A stretch of DNA of 48,794 bases from Candidatus Mediterraneibacter guildfordensis (GCA_019112735.1 DXIS01000021.1:1-48794); one strand, 5' to 3'; counted from the stretch's first letter, positions 16,367 through 26,369 are shown. The notes: generated by a model not told the origin, from the letters alone. Program-made: numbers and translations.

Positions 16367-19294
16367 ATGGGAGACGAATTTTCAGAAGACAGCGGTGCAG
16401 ACATTGATGTTGATGCAGGGGCTGATGTAGATATGGATGCTGACGTTGACGCGGATATTGATGTTGATACAGATGGGGATATGGGGGAGGATATCCCGGA
16501 CGATGAAGACTGGGAGGAAGATATTCCTGAGAGTGAAGATTATTCCGAGGACGAAGACTTCTACGAGGAGGAAGAGATCCCGGAGGAAGAAGAAATCCCG
16601 GAGGAAGAGGAGATCCCGGAGGAAGAAGAGCTTCCCGAGGAAGAGGAGATCCCAGAGGAGGAAGATATCCCTGAGGAAGCGAATGAAATCCCCGAGGAAG
16701 AGGAGATCCCGGAGGAAGAAGAGTTTCCTGAGGACGAGGAAATCCTAGCGGAAGAGAATGAGATCCCGGAGGATGAAGAACTTTTGGACGAGGAAGAATT
16801 TCCTGAGAACGAGGAACTTTCTGAGGACGAGGAGATTCCAGAAGAAGAGGAGATCCCAGAGGAGGAAAAGCTTCCTGAGGAAGAGGAAATCCCGGAGGAC
16901 GAAGAGATTCCAGAAGAGGAAGAACTCCTGGAGGAAGAGGAGATTACAGAAGAGGAAGAACTCCCGGAGGAAGAGGAGCTTCCAGAAGAGGAAGAGGCCC
17001 CTGGGGAAGAAGAACTTCCAGAAGAGGAAGAACTCCCGGAGGATGAGAAACTTACAGATGAGAATGAAGTGAGTGATGAGGAAGAGCATATAGAAGAGAA
17101 GGAAATCCCGGAAGACGAAGATATTTCTAATGAAGATGAGACATCCGGTGAGACATCTGATGAAATGGAAGAAACTGATACAACTGACGAGACGGATGCA
17201 GAAGCAGAGGAAACAGACACGCAAAGCGATACGTCAGACGAAGAGAAATCTGCACTGGAACGTATGCAGGATTATATGTATGAACACAATTATGGTATGG
17301 AAGATGCGGATGTATACAAGAATGATCTTGAATGGCAGAGACTGAACCAGGAACTTCAGGAAGAAGATGAGCAGAAAACAGAGCTTGGTGATGAAACGTC
17401 CGGCGAGGCACAGGAAAATGAAGAAGATGTGCGGAAAGAGACGGCTGCAGCGGGAGAATCTCCAAACGGACCAGATCCGTTAGCTGCACCGGAAGGACCT
17501 CCGCCGAACGGACCAAACCCGCCGACAGATGCGGGAGGTCCGACAAACCCGCCGGATGAAAACGGCGACATCTCCAAAGAAGACGACCGGACCGCGTTGG
17601 AACGTATGCGTGATTATATGTATGAGCATAATTATGGTCGGGAAGACGGAGATACATATAAAAAAGATCCGGAATGGCAGAAGCTCAATGAAGACCTGAT
17701 GAAGGAAGACGGGATTCTGGAGGATACGGATGAGATAAAAGCGGATACGGGAGACGGAAGCGAAGAATACGGTGATGTGGTGACAGTAAATGAAAAATCC
17801 TCGGATACAGCGGATGAGCCGGTCAGCCAGATACTGCAGACTGAAAAAGGTGAGTCGGAATTTGAAAACGAGACCCCGGACGATGCGTCAGATAAGGAAG
17901 AGCAGCCGGTTGATACAGCGGCGGATATAGGGGATAAAATTCCGCCGACGGATGAAATGGGAGAGAAGAAAGAGGGGAACCTTTTCTTTGAGGGAACGGC
18001 ATATGAGAATCCGCAGTTCGGCGAGGGCGGAGGAAAACAGTTCTTTATCCGTGACGCTGCCGAGATGAAAAAGGACGGGCGATTGAAAGCAATTGAGTCG
18101 GAGAAACTTGTTTTCAACAGAGAGGAATACCATCCTGATTCGAGCGTTGTAGTGGAAGGCGATGGGTATTCTGTTATGTATGACATGAGACCGCTTACAG
18201 ATGAGAAAATGAGTGAATTGAATCAACTGGCAGAAGAGACGGATTTTGACAATGTGGCCTATCCCCGCGATGAAGCCTATGATTATGAAAGTGCCATAAC
18301 ACAGGATGAGCTTGATGAAATGGATGAAAATACGCCGGATACGCAGGGGCTTGCACGTGCCGGAGGAGACACTCTGGAAGAAGGTTATAAACAGCCGGCA
18401 TCAGATCAGGAAAATTCAAATCAGAGATATTTCCCTGACTCGTGGAAAAATCCGGAAAAGCTAAAAGAAGGAGAAACATATTATCAGGTAGCTGTTGCCG
18501 GAAAGGAGACGAAAAGCTCTTACTTTACGGATTTAGAGACTGTAAATGCCTGCAGAGAGAAAGATGGAAATGTTAATCTGTCAAAGCTTTTTCAAAAGCT
18601 GCAGATCAATCCGGGCGAAGGGAACGACTTTGAACTGACCAAGTACGAATATCATGCAAATGAAAATTCTAATATTGAAAGACCGCCGCTCAAAAATGCA
18701 GAGTCAGAGGAAATAGACGATAATGCCGCAAAGGGAGAAATGCCGGAAGACGTAAAAACAGAATATCAGAAGACAATCTCTCATACGCCTGTAAAAAATG
18801 GAGAGTGGACGGACAAGCGCGGTGAATCTACATGGATACCGAATGATGCGGAAGTGAAAGGATGCCTTGCACGATATGGAAAAGATGGTATTGATTACAA
18901 AGAAGGCTTTGCTGAACTGGAACCATTTGCCGCGTATGAAGCAGAACTGGAGCAATCGGAGTTCACGATGAGTAACTCAAAACAATTTAAAAGCTGCAAT
19001 GAGTTCATGTCTGACTATTTCTCCTCCAAGGCGGAGGAACTGGCCGGGGCAGACAGTATGGATCCGTTGGAAAGTGGGGAATATAAAGATTTTCTGATGA
19101 AAACTTTTCAATGTGATGCAGATGAAGTGGAAGAAATCCAGGCGGCTTTAGAATTGGGAGAAACTCCGTATGGCTATACATGGCATCATGACACAAAACC
19201 CGGGAGAATGCTGCTTGTTCCGACAATGATACATTCTGCAGCCAGACACAGAGGCGGACAGTCCCTTTGGGGAGGCGGAGCGGCGAACAGATGA
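16367..19294 (+). CDS. polymorphic toxin: acidic repeat stalk with C-terminal WHH/HNH nuclease
   Basis: 975 residues. After an Asp-rich start, residues ~64-250 are a Glu/Pro repeat in which EEIPEE-like units recur about every five to six residues. A ~38-residue motif (ALERM, DYMYEHNYG, EWQ-LN) occurs twice, near 295-333 and 409-447, flanking a Pro/Gly linker. Later segments (SSYFTDLETVNAC; then GEWTDKRGESTWIPND near 820) resemble pretoxin regions. The last 40 residues, WHH (939-941) with GRMLLVP, H956 and H961-RGG, match the WHH subgroup of HNH/EndoVII nucleases. It carries no signal peptide. The next gene encodes a SUKH immunity protein, as expected for a toxin/immunity pair. Target DNA or RNA is unknown. 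Confidence 0.85.
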   Translation: MGDEFSEDSGADIDVDAGADVDMDADVDADIDVDTDGDMGEDIPDDEDWEEDIPESEDYSEDEDFYEEEEIPEEEEIPEEEEIPEEEELPEEEEIPEEEDIPEEANEIPEEEEIPEEEEFPEDEEILAEENEIPEDEELLDEEEFPENEELSEDEEIPEEEEIPEEEKLPEEEEIPEDEEIPEEEELLEEEEITEEEELPEEEELPEEEEAPGEEELPEEEELPEDEKLTDENEVSDEEEHIEEKEIPEDEDISNEDETSGETSDEMEETDTTDETDAEAEETDTQSDTSDEEKSALERMQDYMYEHNYGMEDADVYKNDLEWQRLNQELQEEDEQKTELGDETSGEAQENEEDVRKETAAAGESPNGPDPLAAPEGPPPNGPNPPTDAGGPTNPPDENGDISKEDDRTALERMRDYMYEHNYGREDGDTYKKDPEWQKLNEDLMKEDGILEDTDEIKADTGDGSEEYGDVVTVNEKSSDTADEPVSQILQTEKGESEFENETPDDASDKEEQPVDTAADIGDKIPPTDEMGEKKEGNLFFEGTAYENPQFGEGGGKQFFIRDAAEMKKDGRLKAIESEKLVFNREEYHPDSSVVVEGDGYSVMYDMRPLTDEKMSELNQLAEETDFDNVAYPRDEAYDYESAITQDELDEMDENTPDTQGLARAGGDTLEEGYKQPASDQENSNQRYFPDSWKNPEKLKEGETYYQVAVAGKETKSSYFTDLETVNACREKDGNVNLSKLFQKLQINPGEGNDFELTKYEYHANENSNIERPPLKNAESEEIDDNAAKGEMPEDVKTEYQKTISHTPVKNGEWTDKRGESTWIPNDAEVKGCLARYGKDGIDYKEGFAELEPFAAYEAELEQSEFTMSNSKQFKSCNEFMSDYFSSKAEELAGADSMDPLESGEYKDFLMKTFQCDADEVEEIQAALELGETPYGYTWHHDTKPGRMLLVPTMIHSAARHRGGQSLWGGGAANR
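16565..17050 (+). repeat. degenerate tandem repeats encoding the Glu/Pro stalk
   Basis: Around thirty imperfect 15-18-base units of the type gaggaagaggagatcccg lie within the toxin gene. Such tracts expand and contract by slippage, so stalk length may vary between strains. The reverse strand stays open here as long serine-rich shadow ORFs, which are not genes. Confidence 0.85.
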
Positions 19295-19312
19295 CTAGTA
19301 GGAGGTGAGAAG

Positions 19313-19729
19313 ATGAAAAACGCGGTAAGACTGGCGAAAAACACAGAGAGTGATATTTTATTTGACAGGATTTACGAAACATACGGAATAAAGATCCGGG
19401 ATGAAATCATTGATTTTCTTAAGAAAAACAGCAGAGGCATTCCCCGGGAAAAAGAACTTCAGGGAACAAAGGATCTTTTCGTGGCAAGTTTTGTTTCTGT
19501 CAGTGAAAAGGACGAAACAAATATTTTTTCTCTGACCAGACTTCTGAATGAAGAGAACCGGGACGCTGTATCTGTTCCTGTTGCGCTGGACGGTTTCGGC
19601 GGTATGTTTTGTCTCAAATATGTAAACAAAGAGCCGCAGGCGGTTGAATATATAAACAGGGAGTATGACAGAGAAGATTTTGTTTGTCAGAATTTTAAAG
19701 AATTTTTAGAAAAGCTGAGTCTTTTATAG
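19313..19729 (+). CDS. SUKH (SMI1/KNR4) family immunity protein
   Basis: 138 residues. The SUKH signature is clear: IPREKELQG, the core VPVALDGFGGMFCLKY (about residues 84-99), and a C-terminal DFVCQNFKEFLEKL helix. SUKH proteins neutralise cognate nuclease toxins by direct binding in the producer cytoplasm (established). Immediately after the WHH toxin gene, with the strong ribosome-binding site taggaggtgagaag, it is almost certainly the cognate immunity protein. Confidence 0.88.
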   Translation: MKNAVRLAKNTESDILFDRIYETYGIKIRDEIIDFLKKNSRGIPREKELQGTKDLFVASFVSVSEKDETNIFSLTRLLNEENRDAVSVPVALDGFGGMFCLKYVNKEPQAVEYINREYDREDFVCQNFKEFLEKLSLL

Positions 19730-19747
19730 GATGCAGGAGGTATTAAT

Positions 19748-21064
19748 ATGGGATTATTCAGTAAAAATCCAAATGAAGCGGCATTTGTTGGAGGAAAGAA
19801 ACACTGGACCGATGTGATCAAAAATTCCGGTTCAGGGGAACTTCTGATCTGGAGGCAGCCGGAGGAAGATTTTAATACAAATTCTACATTGATTGTTATG
19901 CCCGGGGAAGAAGCGATCTTTATTAAAGACGGCACAGTTGAGCAGGTGTTTGAGAACGGTACATACAAGTTGTCCACGGAGAACTATCCTTTTATCAGCA
20001 GACTGAGAAACGCATTTTCCGGCGGGGTCAGCACATTCAACTGCGTGGTGTATTTCGTGAGACAGGCAGACAGCGAAGAAATCCTCTGGGGAACCCAGAG
20101 CCCGATCCAGGTAAGAGATAAAGTATGGGGGATCCGGACGGATGTCAGAGTGCGGGGAGCATATAAGGTGCGGATAGAGAATCCGGCAAAATTTCTTGAA
20201 AAACTGGTCGGCAATAATGTGCCTTATAAATTCCAGGAGGATCTGAACCTGTATTTTGGAAATGAGTTTCAGGGAAAGATCAGGGCTGCAGTATCAAAAT
20301 TCCTTAACAGTCTGGAACAGGAGTTGATCGGACTGGACGAATATATCGTTGAACTGTCAAAACAGGTGATGCCTTTTATTGACGAAGCGTTTCAGGACTA
20401 CGGGCTTCGATGTATTTCTTTTTCTTTCGCAGGGATGGATGTAGATAAAACAAAATATGATGTGTTTGATGAGGCGCAGTTTGAGGTGAACCAGAAGATC
20501 AAGGGGGCGCAGGCAGATAAGGCGGTCATGGGCATACTGGGCGATGACTGGGCAAGGCAGCAGTCGGCGAACATCCTTGGAGACCTTGCGAACAATCCGG
20601 GAGCCGGCGGAGTCGCGGCAGCCGGAGCAGGGCTTGGTATGGGAATGGCGGCAGGCGGCGTATTCGGAAGCATGGCACAGCAGATGTTTGCGCCGATGAA
20701 CCACCAGGAAACTCCGCAACCGGTCCAGCAGGGACCAAGCGGGCGGTTCACTCAGAGAAGCGCAGGTGCGCCCGGGATGCACCAGGCGGGACCGCAGAGC
20801 ACACCAGCGGGAAATCCGGCAGGACCGCAGACACCGGCGGGAAGTCCGGCAGGGCAGCAGAATATGCCGGGAATGAACCCGTCCGGGCAGCAGCCGGGAG
20901 CGGGGATGAAATGCCCGGACTGCGGGGCGGACTGCGCACCGGGAGCAAAATTCTGCAGCAATTGCGGCGCTCCGCTCAACCAGAAAGTATTTTGCAGCAA
21001 CTGCGGCGCAGAGCTGGCGCCGGGAGCGAAGTTCTGCAGCAACTGCGGGACAAAAAGGGGGTAA
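19748..21064 (+). CDS. SPFH/band-7-like scaffold protein with two C-terminal zinc ribbons
   Basis: 438 residues. Residues ~10-255 resemble the SPFH-like 'virion core protein' group (ending QKIKGAQADKAVMGILGDDW). A Gly/Ala-rich helix-like segment (about 280-310) and a Pro/Gly/Gln linker follow, then two double-Cys zinc ribbons: CPDCGADCAPGAKFCSNCG and CSNCGAELAPGAKFCSNCG. SPFH proteins form oligomeric rings or membrane microdomains (established). There is no signal peptide. Placed between the immunity gene and a four-helix membrane protein, it may scaffold the assembly on the inner face of the membrane (inference). The ribosome-binding site gcaggaggtattaat is strong. Confidence 0.82.
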   Translation: MGLFSKNPNEAAFVGGKKHWTDVIKNSGSGELLIWRQPEEDFNTNSTLIVMPGEEAIFIKDGTVEQVFENGTYKLSTENYPFISRLRNAFSGGVSTFNCVVYFVRQADSEEILWGTQSPIQVRDKVWGIRTDVRVRGAYKVRIENPAKFLEKLVGNNVPYKFQEDLNLYFGNEFQGKIRAAVSKFLNSLEQELIGLDEYIVELSKQVMPFIDEAFQDYGLRCISFSFAGMDVDKTKYDVFDEAQFEVNQKIKGAQADKAVMGILGDDWARQQSANILGDLANNPGAGGVAAAGAGLGMGMAAGGVFGSMAQQMFAPMNHQETPQPVQQGPSGRFTQRSAGAPGMHQAGPQSTPAGNPAGPQTPAGSPAGQQNMPGMNPSGQQPGAGMKCPDCGADCAPGAKFCSNCGAPLNQKVFCSNCGAELAPGAKFCSNCGTKRG

Positions 21065-21070
21065 TTTCTG

Positions 21071-21751
21071 ATGAGGAAGGTAAATGTATTATGGACGATT
21101 CTTTATCTGATCTTTCTGGCCGTTTTTAATCTGATCTTTTATATGGTAGGAGGGACGGATCACCCGGCGTCAGTTTGGATATCCTATTTCTTTATCCATT
21201 TCGCGTATTTGATGCTGGTCTGCACTCCGTTCCTGGTGAAAAAAGGAAGAGAAGCGGCGTTTTTCGGGTTTCCTCTGAGTTCAATCTCGGCGGGATATTT
21301 TTTGGTGGAATTTATCGCAGGGCTTATTTTTATCCTTGTAGCTCCGGAGGGCTTCAAAGTGACATTGATCGTCCAGGTCCTTATCGCGGCGGTCTATGCG
21401 GTGGCGCTCATTTCAAACATGATCGCCAATGAGTATACGGGAGCCGCGACAGAACGTCATAAGGCGGAACTCCAGTATGTAAAGGAGTCGTCCATGCGGC
21501 TGAAAGCCGTTATGAATGGGCTTGGAAGAGGGAAAGCGGCAAAGAAGGTAGAGCGGGCATATGACCTGATCCACAGCAGCCCGGTGAAGACGGACCGCCA
21601 GGTGGCGGACCTTGAATACGCAGTCTTTGAAGAACTGGGCCGTCTGGAGAGCGCCGCGGCTCAGAATGACGAAGAGACTGTATCGGAAAGTGCGGATAAG
21701 CTGGTGAAGCTGGCGAATGAAAGAAACAGACGGCTGAAACTCCTGCAGTGA
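21071..21751 (+). CDS. four-helix membrane protein with cytoplasmic helical tail
   Basis: 226 residues, family not recognised. Four hydrophobic segments occupy about residues 5-27, 36-58, 68-90 and 95-117. They are followed by a ~110-residue soluble, helix-rich, charged C-terminus (RLKAVMNGLGRGKAAKKVERAYDLI). It starts six bases after the SPFH gene, so the two are translationally linked, and it is a candidate membrane partner for the SPFH scaffold. Confidence 0.75.
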   Translation: MRKVNVLWTILYLIFLAVFNLIFYMVGGTDHPASVWISYFFIHFAYLMLVCTPFLVKKGREAAFFGFPLSSISAGYFLVEFIAGLIFILVAPEGFKVTLIVQVLIAAVYAVALISNMIANEYTGAATERHKAELQYVKESSMRLKAVMNGLGRGKAAKKVERAYDLIHSSPVKTDRQVADLEYAVFEELGRLESAAAQNDEETVSESADKLVKLANERNRRLKLLQ

Positions 21752-21776
21752 TCCGAAATGAGGGGGAAAACGAGAG

Positions 21777-22829
21777 ATGAAAAAATGTCCATTGTGCGGA
21801 AAAGAATATGAAGACGGATCTATGTGTCCGTCTTGCAACGTTCTTTTGATCGACATGTCATCGGGAAAGGCAGTCGGCGAGGATGACAGATCAAGAAAAG
21901 AAAGCGCAAAGAAAGTAAAAATAGAAAAAATAAAGACCGAATGGAGTGGGCCCACTCACGGAAATATCCAGATTCCGCCTGTCGTGCTTTTGGGGGCGCT
22001 TGCCATTGCTGTGATTGTGGTCATCTGTGCGGCAGTTTTCTGGTTTATGAACAGATCTCAAACGTCTGATACAGATATAATATACGGGGAAAACCAGTAT
22101 AACGTGTATCCAGAGGAAGAAGATGGTTTTGCAGACAGTCCGGACAGTGTAGGACAGACAGGGTCGGAGAGCGTGTCATTAAATGAATCAGACTTTGCCG
22201 ATAACGCACCGGTCGAGACCGGGAACCAGAAGTATCGCTTTGAGCTTCCGGCGTACTGGCAGAACCTCTGTACCGCTGAGATGAACGGAGACGCACTCTA
22301 CTACTACCAGAACAGATCCTCGGCGTCAGAGGAGGGGGGATACCTTTTCTCCATTCAGAAGATGGCATCAGATTATTATTCATCAGACTATCTCTGGCTG
22401 GCCGAGGAGGACGGAATGGTCTATGCCCTGGTCAGACCCGCTGAACCTGCATATGATGCATCGGATCCTTATGCTAAGCTGGAGTATGAGAGGTTGATGG
22501 AGGATATCGATTATGTGAACAATTCATTTAGGCTGGTGCAGACGCAGGGAGAAAGCGAGTATATTTTTGAACAGAGCAGTTCAGAGTACCTTTCAAGATC
22601 TGACCTGGAAGGATTGACAGAGCAGGAACTTTCCTATGCGAGAAATGAGATTTATGCCCGACACGGAAGAAGATTTCAGGATGCGGGACTTCAGAACTAT
22701 TTTGATTCAAAAGAATGGTATTCAGGGACTATAGCGCCGGAAGATTTTAGCGAGAGTATGCTCAATGAATACGAAAAAGCTAACGCGGAGCTCATCCTGG
22801 AATACGAAAAGGACAGGGGATACAGATAG
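21777..22829 (+). CDS. zinc-ribbon, single-TM protein with C-terminal YARHG domain
   Basis: 350 residues. An N-terminal zinc ribbon ([20 protein letters not shown]) is followed by a basic linker and one transmembrane helix (about residues 65-90). An acidic linker and ectodomain come next, ending in a YARHG domain (SYARNEIYARHGRRF, then YFDSKEWYSG, about residues 280-325). YARHG domains are extracellular and often linked to cell-wall or zinc-ribbon proteins (established; function unclear). The orientation would place the ribbon inside and YARHG outside. It shares its N-terminal layout with the next gene. Confidence 0.85.
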   Translation: MKKCPLCGKEYEDGSMCPSCNVLLIDMSSGKAVGEDDRSRKESAKKVKIEKIKTEWSGPTHGNIQIPPVVLLGALAIAVIVVICAAVFWFMNRSQTSDTDIIYGENQYNVYPEEEDGFADSPDSVGQTGSESVSLNESDFADNAPVETGNQKYRFELPAYWQNLCTAEMNGDALYYYQNRSSASEEGGYLFSIQKMASDYYSSDYLWLAEEDGMVYALVRPAEPAYDASDPYAKLEYERLMEDIDYVNNSFRLVQTQGESEYIFEQSSSEYLSRSDLEGLTEQELSYARNEIYARHGRRFQDAGLQNYFDSKEWYSGTIAPEDFSESMLNEYEKANAELILEYEKDRGYR

Positions 22830-22858
22830 ATCATAGAAGGAAAAGAGGGCGAAAAGGT

Positions 22859-24343
22859 ATGAAAAAATGTCCATTATGCGGCAGGGAATATCAAATAGAG
22901 ACAAAATGTAAAAGCTGTGGGGTTTTACTGATTGATACCGAGACAAACCGTGCGGTATCAGAAAACACCGGGAAGAAAAAACACATCCGGGCGGAGAAAA
23001 AGAAACCGGCTGATAAAAGCGGGGCATCCGGGAAAACTTCGCCGGGAAACTCTGCTTCGGCAGACAGCGATCCAATCATGGCGGCGTTGCTCGGCGGGCG
23101 TCCGGCCCAGAACGGAAAAGCGGAGAAAAGGGAAAAGAAGGAAGAGAAGCAGCTCCAGCCTGAGACAGAAGTTGAGATGAACCGTGAAGTTTCAAAAGAT
23201 ATCCCGGAAGATGTCCCGGAGCCGAAAAAGACGGACTCGGATCCTGGGCAGGATTGGATCACAGAAGGGGTTTTCGGAACGGCGGGAAAAAAGGAAAGCA
23301 GTTCAACAGGGACAGAAAACCAGAAAAATGAGCAGAAAGAGAAAGTCCCCAAAACGTCGTTGAGTGAAAAAAAGAGTATCACTGTCACAGTAAATCCTGC
23401 CTTGATCGCAGTCGGCGCAGTTGTGATCCTGGTGATCGTGGCAGTTGTATTTATCGTAAAAGGATTGGGGGCAAAAGAGGAAGTGCCGGCGGCTCCGATC
23501 GTACAGGAAGATCAGTATGATATGACAGATGTGCCGGAAGCGGAACCTGAACCAGAGCAGGGACCAGATCTGTCGAATGTGACAATTAATGCATACGATT
23601 CAGATTATATTGAAGTTACGGGGCATGTGGAAGACAATGCAGAAAATCTCCGATTTGTATTTGATACCCCGCAGAATATCTACCTGTATGACAACTACGA
23701 TCAGCAGGAAGAAGTTGTGGAAAATGTTACGGACGTTTCTTTGGATCCGGCTGCTCCCTGTACGCTGGATGGCTACGCCGGAAGGCAGATGAGCGTGAGA
23801 GGGGATATGTGGAAAGAAGGGACAAATATCGTGCTTTCTGCATGGGAAGTGCTTTATGCGGAACCGGAGCAGGACGACCCGGGAATTCACCAGTATCAGA
23901 TCGTGATCGAAGACTGCACGTGGTATGAAGCTCTTACCAGATGTACGGTCCAGGGCGGATATCTGGCGAGGATCAGTTCCCCGGAAGAGTACCAGCATAT
24001 TGTTGATTTGCTCAATAACGGCGGGTATACGAATATTCACTTCTACCTGGGAGGACGCAGAGATGATGCGGGTACAGAGTATTACTGGGTAAATGAGCAG
24101 AATGAATACATAGGGGACTGCCTGAACAGCAGCGATTCCTGGACCGGATCATACTGGTATCAGAATGAACCGAGTTTCCGAGATGTCGGATCTGATGCAA
24201 ACGGACAAATTGCAGAGAATGTAATGAATCTTTTCTGCGTTTCCGGGACCTGGTATCTGAATGATTCATCAGATGATCTTGTGGGATATTATCCAGATCT
24301 TCTGAGAGGGAAAGTGGGATATATCATTGAGTATGAAGAATAG
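22859..24343 (+). CDS. zinc-ribbon, single-TM protein with C-type-lectin-like ectodomain
   Basis: 494 residues. The start ([20 protein letters not shown]) is nearly the same as that of the preceding protein. A long charged linker of ~150 residues leads to one transmembrane helix (about 178-202). An ectodomain of unknown type follows (about 235-350), then a C-type-lectin-like fold: [29 protein letters not shown] and SYWYQNEPS (about 355-494). Such folds bind sugars or proteins, so this may be a surface adhesin or receptor of the locus (inference). Its 3' end overlaps the next gene. Confidence 0.82.
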   Translation: MKKCPLCGREYQIETKCKSCGVLLIDTETNRAVSENTGKKKHIRAEKKKPADKSGASGKTSPGNSASADSDPIMAALLGGRPAQNGKAEKREKKEEKQLQPETEVEMNREVSKDIPEDVPEPKKTDSDPGQDWITEGVFGTAGKKESSSTGTENQKNEQKEKVPKTSLSEKKSITVTVNPALIAVGAVVILVIVAVVFIVKGLGAKEEVPAAPIVQEDQYDMTDVPEAEPEPEQGPDLSNVTINAYDSDYIEVTGHVEDNAENLRFVFDTPQNIYLYDNYDQQEEVVENVTDVSLDPAAPCTLDGYAGRQMSVRGDMWKEGTNIVLSAWEVLYAEPEQDDPGIHQYQIVIEDCTWYEALTRCTVQGGYLARISSPEEYQHIVDLLNNGGYTNIHFYLGGRRDDAGTEYYWVNEQNEYIGDCLNSSDSWTGSYWYQNEPSFRDVGSDANGQIAENVMNLFCVSGTWYLNDSSDDLVGYYPDLLRGKVGYIIEYEE

Positions 24344-26333
24344 AAGAAAAAGAAGGAAAGGGCTGTCCATAAAAGCATCGGCACTGATAGGAGCAGGCAT
24401 CTTTGTCTTCATCTGTTTGTTAGGAATCTTCCTGTACTGGCAGTTTAAAGAAGACGAAGTGTCTGCGGAACAAATGGCTGAAGCGGAGAAAGCAGAGGAG
24501 CAGAATGTACAGAAGCAGGATGCCACGCAGGAAGAAATGTCGTTGGAAGGTAAAGCTTTGCAGGCTAAGATCAGCGAGATGCTGGCAGATATGACGCTGG
24601 AAGAAAAGGCGGCTCAAATGTTTATGATCACGCCGGAAGCACTTACTGGAACAGGTCAGGTTCTGGAAGCAGGAGACATGACCCGGGAGGCGATCGATAA
24701 ATATCCGGTCGGAGGGCTGATTTATTTCACTCAAAATCTGCAGGATCCAGAGCAGGTAAGAAGCATGACTGGGAATGTCCAGAAATTTGCCCGGGAGAGG
24801 ACCGGTCTGCCCATGCTTTTATCTGTGGATGAAGAAGGCGGAACGATTACCCGTTTTGGAGGGAACTTTTCCTTTGATTATGATTCATCGGCGGATATGG
24901 CGGGGATCGGTGCCTCTGGTGATCCGCAGCAGGCATATGCGCTTGGAGAGAAGATAGGAAAATTCCTGGGCAGCCTCGGATTCAATATGGACAATGCGCC
25001 CGATGCCGATGTGCTGACCAATCTGGAAAATACAGTGGTAAAAGACCGCTCATTCGGTTCGGACTGCGACACTGTGTCGGAAATGGCTCTGGCAGAGCTG
25101 GAGGGGCTTGAAGACCAAGGCGTGAAAGGCCTGCTGAAACATTTCCCCGGACATGGCGCAACAACGGCGGATACCCACGAGGGATATGCTTATACAGATG
25201 CAACTCTGGAGGAGATGAAGTCAAACGAACTGGTGCCCTTTGCAGACGGAATCGAGGCCGGAGTGGACATCATCATGGTGGGACATATCTCCTGCCCGCA
25301 GGTGACGGGGAATGAAGAGCCGGCGTCTCTATCAGAGAAGATGATCACAGGCGTTCTGAGAGAAGAGATGGGCTTTGACGGTGTGGTCATTACAGATGCG
25401 ATGAACATGGGTGCTATTGCTGAGAATTATTCCCCCGCGGAGGCTTCAGTGAAAGCGGTTTTGGCAGGCGCTGATATGATCCTGATGCCGGAGGATTTTC
25501 AACAGGCATACACCGGGGTTTTAAATGCTGTGAAGAGCGGGAAGATCACTCAGGAAAGAATTGATGCTTCTGTGACCCGGATCATTGGGCTGAAGCTGGA
25601 GATGAGCGGATATCTTGAGAACCAGGAAAACACAGGAAGTGAAGAAGCAGAAGAAATAGGTGCGTACAGTGCCGTGACGAAAGATACAGAAACGCTGCCG
25701 CAGAATGGCTATACGGTGGTCATCGATGCAGGACATCAGCAGCAGGGAAACAGTGATCAGGAGCCGGTTGGTCCGGGGGCGTCGGAGACTAAGGCGAAGG
25801 TGGCTTCCGGGACAAGCGGAGTGTCTACAGGAACACCGGAATATCAGCTCACTCTGGATGTGTCGTTGAAGCTGAGGGAGGAATTGGAAGAGCGGGGTTA
25901 TCAGGTCGTGATGATCCGTGAGTCAAATGAGGTGGACATCTCGAATGCAGAGAGAGCGGAGATAGCAAATGACCTGGTTGCAGATGCATTTATCCGGGTT
26001 CATGCCAATGGAAGTACGGACAGCAGTGTGAATGGAATGATGACGATATGCCAGACTCCTGATAATCCATACAATGGAGATATTTATGAGGAGAGCAGAA
26101 AGCTTTCGGATTCGGTCCTGGACTGTGCCGTTGCAGCCACAGGTGCCCGGAAAGAGCGCGTATGGGAGACGGATACGATGAGCGGGATCAACTGGGCGCA
26201 GGTACCAACAACGATCGTGGAGATGGGATATATGACAAACCCTGAAGAAGATGAAAAGATGGCTGGAGAGGAATACCAGCAGCAGATCGCGGCAGGCATC
26301 GCAGATGGAATAGACAGATATCTCGGACTTTGA
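24333..26333 (+). CDS. membrane-anchored NagZ-type GH3 / N-acetylmuramoyl-L-alanine amidase fusion
   Basis: 666 residues. A basic N-terminus and one transmembrane helix (about residues 16-37) come first, then a glycoside hydrolase family 3 domain (about 75-430). It has DEEGG, KHFPGHG near 268-274 (catalytic His) and the nucleophile region VITDAMNMG near 350-358. An Amidase_3 domain follows (about 460-664) with zinc ligands in VIDAGHQ and RVHANG and the catalytic Glu in IVEMGYMTN. One chain could remove GlcNAc from MurNAc-peptide and cut the MurNAc-L-Ala bond. I prefer ATG 24333 (overlapping the previous stop) to the in-frame TTG at 24327. Last gene of the locus. Confidence 0.9.
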   Translation: MKNRRKRRKGLSIKASALIGAGIFVFICLLGIFLYWQFKEDEVSAEQMAEAEKAEEQNVQKQDATQEEMSLEGKALQAKISEMLADMTLEEKAAQMFMITPEALTGTGQVLEAGDMTREAIDKYPVGGLIYFTQNLQDPEQVRSMTGNVQKFARERTGLPMLLSVDEEGGTITRFGGNFSFDYDSSADMAGIGASGDPQQAYALGEKIGKFLGSLGFNMDNAPDADVLTNLENTVVKDRSFGSDCDTVSEMALAELEGLEDQGVKGLLKHFPGHGATTADTHEGYAYTDATLEEMKSNELVPFADGIEAGVDIIMVGHISCPQVTGNEEPASLSEKMITGVLREEMGFDGVVITDAMNMGAIAENYSPAEASVKAVLAGADMILMPEDFQQAYTGVLNAVKSGKITQERIDASVTRIIGLKLEMSGYLENQENTGSEEAEEIGAYSAVTKDTETLPQNGYTVVIDAGHQQQGNSDQEPVGPGASETKAKVASGTSGVSTGTPEYQLTLDVSLKLREELEERGYQVVMIRESNEVDISNAERAEIANDLVADAFIRVHANGSTDSSVNGMMTICQTPDNPYNGDIYEESRKLSDSVLDCAVAATGARKERVWETDTMSGINWAQVPTTIVEMGYMTNPEEDEKMAGEEYQQQIAAGIADGIDRYLGL

Positions 26334-26369
26334 CTACAGTGTGTGGATTTTTGTAAAAGTTGGAATATT

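Noticed and set aside
16561..17220. Serine-rich reverse-strand ORFs over the toxin stalk
   Set aside because: They are the antisense of a Glu/Pro repeat; no ribosome-binding site or domain is seen.
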